The position numbers and the translations under genes were made by a program. The notes under the pieces are model-generated. The model did no database searches, had not been told where the DNA came from, and saw nothing but the letters and a program-made list of their open reading frames with translations. DNA of 10,447 nt from an uncultured Erysipelotrichaceae bacterium (lineage in GTDB: Bacteria > Bacillota_I > Bacilli_A > RF39 > UBA660), in assembly GCA_902766815.1 (NCBI GenBank), contig CACXEZ010000155.1:1-10447 (forward strand), given 5' to 3'. Shown one piece after another: positions 8,365-10,447 of this stretch (the stretch's first letter is position 1; the number at the start of each line of letters is the position of its first letter).

Positions 8365-9162
8365 ATGAAGAAGATAAAGTTTTATGTAAAACGTGCATTT
8401 TCTACTTTTAATCAGATGGAAATGAGAATTTTACCTGGTAATATTGCATTTTTCTTTGTTATGGCAATGATTCCTATGATTACTATTTTGATTTCTTTTT
8501 CTTCTTATTTTCATATATCTATGGATACCATTATAGCTTTTATTCAGGATGTTGTTCCGGGAGAAGCTAGCAGAAGTATTATTGAAGTTATTTCTGGTAA
8601 GGGGTTTGATAGTAGTGTGGGAGTATTTAATATCATTGCTTTGGTTTCTGCTTCTAATGGTACTTATGCTATTATTAATGCTTCTAATACTTTGTATCAG
8701 GTTGATAAGAGGGATGTTTTAAAAGATAGGATAAAATCGGTTGTATTGTTGTTTATTTTGTTGTGGTTGATTTTATTCTTAATTTTAGTTCCTATGTTAG
8801 GAGATAAAATTTTAGGGTTATTTGGGAATATTGTTATTGTTGAGAATTTAAAGTTTATTTATCGATTATTAAAATGGCCTGTTACTATTTTTTTGGTCTA
8901 TATGAATTTGAAATTGGTTTATACTATTGCACCTAGTAAAAATATAAGAAGCTATAGTACTACTTATGGTGCTATATTCACGACAGTTATTTGGACAATT
9001 GCAACGGCAGTGTTTAGCTATTATTTAAAATATTTTGCTAATTATAATGTTATTTATGGTAATTTATCTAGTATCATTATTTTAATGATGTGGCTTTATA
9101 TTATTAGTTATGTTTTTGTTATAGGAATTGCTATTAATGTTACAAATTTAGAAGAAAATTAA
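8365..9162 (+). CDS. YihY/BrkB family integral membrane protein
   Basis: This 265-residue protein belongs to the YihY/virulence factor BrkB family (formerly annotated as RNase BN, which was incorrect). The family's start is visible: a cytoplasmic N-terminal helix with F-Y-V-K-R-A-F-S-T-F, then L-P-G-N-I-A-F-F-F-V-M-A-M-I-P at residues 23-37, V-S-A-S-N-G-T-Y-A-I-I-N-A-S-N at 94-108, and a charged loop Y-Q-V-D-K-R at 111-116. Six membrane segments can be drawn at about 27-48, 88-108, 124-145, 170-189, 200-222 and 234-258. The true molecular role of the family is not established; transport or envelope functions have been proposed. The ribosome site AAGGGTGA overlaps the gap after the receptor gene, whose stop is 10 bases upstream, so the two are surely cotranscribed. 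It is the last gene of the tgt unit, followed by a terminator. Confidence 0.9.
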   Translation: MKKIKFYVKRAFSTFNQMEMRILPGNIAFFFVMAMIPMITILISFSSYFHISMDTIIAFIQDVVPGEASRSIIEVISGKGFDSSVGVFNIIALVSASNGTYAIINASNTLYQVDKRDVLKDRIKSVVLLFILLWLILFLILVPMLGDKILGLFGNIVIVENLKFIYRLLKWPVTIFLVYMNLKLVYTIAPSKNIRSYSTTYGAIFTTVIWTIATAVFSYYLKYFANYNVIYGNLSSIIILMMWLYIISYVFVIGIAINVTNLEEN

Positions 9163-9204
9163 TATAAATTTAGTTTATTATTGAGTGGGTATGTTAAAGA
9201 TAGG

Positions 9205-9239
9205 TAAAAATTCTTAAAAGTTCTTTTTAAGAATTTTTA
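9205..9239 (+). terminator. Hairpin terminator after the yihY-like gene
   Basis: TAAAAATTCTTAAAAG (9205-9220) is almost the perfect reverse complement of CTTTTTAAGAATTTTTA (9223-9239), differing by one A. The stem is long and nearly all A-T, with T-rich 3' and A-rich 5' arms, so it could stop transcripts from either side. It closes the tgt unit 43 bases after the stop at 9162. Confidence 0.75.
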
Positions 9240-9268
9240 TGTTGTTTATAGTATTTAAATTAAATGTG

Positions 9269-9277
9269 TGTTATAAT
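9269..9277 (+). promoter_or_regulatory. Extended -10 promoter for the following surface gene
   Basis: TGTTATAAT (TGn plus a consensus TATAAT at 9272-9277) is identical to the extended -10 of the tgt promoter. No good -35 box sits at 16-18 bases, so recognition would rest on the extended -10. Transcription from about 9284 would exclude the ATG at 9264. Confidence 0.6.
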
Positions 9278-9302
9278 TTTTTTAATGATAGGAGTGATAG
9301 TT

Positions 9303-10022
9303 GTGGAACAGAATAAGAGAAAAGTCGATATATGGAATATTCTTTTAGTTGTTGTAGCTGTTATATTGATTGGAGGATTTATTTTTTATTTATTTAGTTC
9401 TAGTACTTTTGCTAATAGTAATAATCCTTTTATTCAAAATACTTCCTTTAGTACTTTAAAGTTAGATGAGATGGCATATGGGAGTACTGTTTTTGATTCT
9501 AGTAATTTAGAATTAAGAACTATGTTAGATAAGGATGTTAGGGCTAGTTCTAATCAAGTTATTTATATTTCATTTTTGGTTGGGGGAAATGAAAATAATA
9601 ATGCAGAAGATCCAGTATACGATATTGCATTACAGGATTTAGAAGTGGATTGTGATTTAATTAGTCCTTATGTAAAGTGGAAATTATTAAAGAATGGGAA
9701 AGAGATTTCTAATGGTAGTTTGGATTATCAATTTGATACTATTCGTAATGGTAGGTTAGTTTTGACACCTATTCAACAGGATTTAAAAAATTATAGTAAA
9801 GATAAAAGTACTTATGATCATTATGAATTTTATCTTTGGTTATCTGACTCTTGCCAAGAAGAAGATATAGAATTATGTGATAATAGTGAAGTTCAAAATT
9901 ATTTACTTGGTAAAAAGATTCGTGGAAAAGTTGAAGTGGAATTATATAGTAAGACTAAAAAAGAATTAGTTAGGCATCCAAGTGATATATTGGATACTAA
10001 TACTTGTATTTTAAATCAGTAA
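9303..10022 (+). CDS. Anchored surface protein with beta-rich ectodomain, unknown function (GTG start)
   Basis: This 239-residue protein has a basic head (EQNKRKVDIW), one membrane helix at about 12-31, and an ectodomain of about 200 residues that starts with a Ser/Asn-rich linker (F-S-S-S-T-F-A-N-S-N-N). Most of the ectodomain looks like alternating beta strands (for example V-I-Y-I-S-F-L-V, Y-V-K-W-K-L-L, Y-E-F-Y-L-W-L, G-K-V-E-V-E-L-Y). It has four cysteines (117, 184, 192, 235), which could form two disulphides. It is an immunoglobulin- or TasA/camelysin-like beta-sandwich by style only; I cannot name a family. A longer reading from ATG 9264 is possible on paper. However, that ATG precedes the predicted transcript start and lacks a ribosome site, while GTG 9303 has AGGAG (9290-9294) eight bases upstream. 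It appears to be a single-gene unit; no clear hairpin follows. Confidence 0.75.
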   Translation: MEQNKRKVDIWNILLVVVAVILIGGFIFYLFSSSTFANSNNPFIQNTSFSTLKLDEMAYGSTVFDSSNLELRTMLDKDVRASSNQVIYISFLVGGNENNNAEDPVYDIALQDLEVDCDLISPYVKWKLLKNGKEISNGSLDYQFDTIRNGRLVLTPIQQDLKNYSKDKSTYDHYEFYLWLSDSCQEEDIELCDNSEVQNYLLGKKIRGKVEVELYSKTKKELVRHPSDILDTNTCILNQ

Positions 10023-10044
10023 TTATTTTTTAGTTTATTCTTTA

Positions 10045-10074
10045 TTGACTTTAAGATATAAAAAATAGTATAAT
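10045..10074 (+). promoter_or_regulatory. Promoter for the leader and last surface gene
   Basis: TTGACT (10045-10050) and a perfect TATAAT (10069-10074) are 18 bases apart. Transcription would begin near 10081, leaving a leader of about 125 bases before the ATG at 10207, far longer than the 17-20 base leaders of the other units here. Confidence 0.8.
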
Positions 10075-10107
10075 TTTGGTAGATAAAGTAGGATAAGGTG
10101 GTATGAT

Positions 10108-10131
10108 ATGAGTAAACTGTTAGTTAAATGA
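10108..10131 (+). CDS. Candidate leader ORF, 7 residues (MSKLLVK)
   Basis: A seven-codon ORF, ATG to TGA, lies in the leader of the last gene with a strong ribosome site AAGGTGG (10095-10101) six bases upstream. Its TGA (10129-10131) overlaps another ATG (10128-10130) as ATGA, the usual layout for translational coupling. It is the only ORF here that stops with TGA. With so few codons it may be chance, but the ribosome site is as good as those of the full genes. A role as a leader peptide is inferred. Confidence 0.35.
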   Translation: MSKLLVK

Positions 10132-10139
10132 GGGGGGGG
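10132..10139 (+). repeat. G8 homopolymer tract in the leader
   Basis: Eight consecutive G follow the leader-ORF stop, the longest G run in a window that is about 70% A+T. Such tracts are prone to strand slippage and are classic phase-variation elements upstream of or inside surface-protein genes in other bacteria. Here it lies between the promoter and the start of a surface-protein gene. Confidence 0.9.
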
Positions 10140-10176
10140 TCAAAAATCTTAATTTAGAACTAGTTTTTGATCTTTT
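10134..10176 (+). terminator. Possible attenuator hairpin in the leader
   Basis: TCAAAAA (10140-10146) pairs with TTTTTGA (10164-10170) around a 17-base loop. Below it, G bases 10134-10139 can pair with TCTTTT (10171-10176), one as G-C and five as G-U. A T-rich stretch continues to 10186. The stem is weak because of the many G-U pairs, so a terminator or attenuator role is tentative. Confidence 0.35.
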
Positions 10177-10206
10177 ATTTGTTTTTGGAGTAGGAAGTGC
10201 TTTGAG

Positions 10207-10447
10207 ATGAATAGAAGAAAAATTTTTGGTTCTATTATTGGAGTAATTTTATTTTTAATTACTATTTTGTCTTTTACTTATGCTTTTTATTATTGGAGAA
10301 GTGGTAATACTATTATTACTTTTAATATTAGTGATTCTCAGTTTTATTGTGAAACAGATGTAGATTCTTCTGTTAGTTCTTTATCTCCTGTTTTAGATTA
10401 TAAAGATGGGAGTTATCAGACTTTTAAGGTTAATAATATTGGGGGAA
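10207..10447 (+). CDS. Anchored surface protein, 5' part only (runs off the window)
   Basis: The first 80 codons of an exported protein are present; the 3' end lies outside the window. A basic start (MNRRK) is followed by a membrane helix at about residues 7-28 (I-F-G-S-I-I-G-V-I-L-F-L-I-T-I-L-S-F-T-Y-A) and then a Ser-rich, beta-prone ectodomain with one cysteine (48). The helix and the T-Y-A-F-Y-Y-W junction resemble the F-Y-A-T-F-S junction of the surface protein at 2970, in the style of SipW-dependent signal sequences before TasA-like domains, though no such signal peptidase is in the window. The ribosome site AGGAAG (10192-10197) lies nine bases before ATG. It is preceded by an unusual leader with a G8 tract, a mini-ORF and a possible hairpin, so its expression may be switched or attenuated. 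Confidence 0.75.
   Translation, partial: MNRRKIFGSIIGVILFLITILSFTYAFYYWRSGNTIITFNISDSQFYCETDVDSSVSSLSPVLDYKDGSYQTFKVNNIGG

Noticed and set aside
9264..9302. ATG start giving 13 extra residues to the surface protein
   Set aside because: It overlaps the extended -10 box region, so it would not be on the transcript; GTG 9303 has AGGAG at ideal spacing.

Overview
The window looks like chromosome from an uncultured, very AT-rich, low-GC Gram-positive bacterium of the Bacilli, of the RF39 / Mollicutes-related gut type. The grounds are base composition (roughly 30% GC by eye), the rpmI-rplT pair, Bacillus-like Shine-Dalgarno sites, sigma-A promoters with extended -10 boxes, and several surface proteins that have an N-terminal anchor and a beta-rich ectodomain. 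The lineage is inferred from gene style, not from a database search. The standard code (table 11) fits: every Trp is TGG, and all full-size genes stop with TAA or TAG. All genes are on the + strand and there is no sign of recent insertion by a mobile element.

Layout. (1) Positions 1-824: rpmI (L35) and rplT (L20), the distal end of a presumed infC-rpmI-rplT operon, closed by a strong terminator. L20 has an unusual Lys/Thr-rich C-terminal tail of about 60 residues. (2) Positions 844-4713: a second unit with its own promoter (844-872). It carries an Abi_2/HEPN abortive-infection-family protein, a membrane-anchored HtrA-type serine protease, and a large anchored surface protein. One in-frame TAA splits that surface protein, leaving its C-terminal InlB-type B-repeats as an in-frame remnant. 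A terminator ends the unit. (3) Positions 4693-9239: the next promoter sits inside that terminator. It drives tgt (queuosine tRNA modification), a small anchored protein of unknown function, a transmembrane receptor with two solute-binding-like extracellular modules and a variant GGDEF domain, and a YihY/BrkB-family membrane protein. A hairpin terminator follows. (4) Positions 9269-10022: a single-gene unit for another anchored surface protein, whose likely start is GTG rather than the upstream ATG. (5) Positions 10045-10447: a promoter, an unusual leader and the first 80 codons of a further surface protein that leaves the window. The leader contains a tiny ORF, a run of eight G and a hairpin.

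The main theme after the ribosomal genes is the cell envelope: three or four anchored surface proteins, an extracytoplasmic protease that could police them, and a nutrient-sensor-like GGDEF receptor. The most interesting points are the leader at 10081-10206, where a G8 tract links overlapping mini-ORFs to a surface-protein start and could be a phase-variation or attenuation switch; the single nonsense codon in the B-repeat surface protein; and the altered GGDEF receptor.
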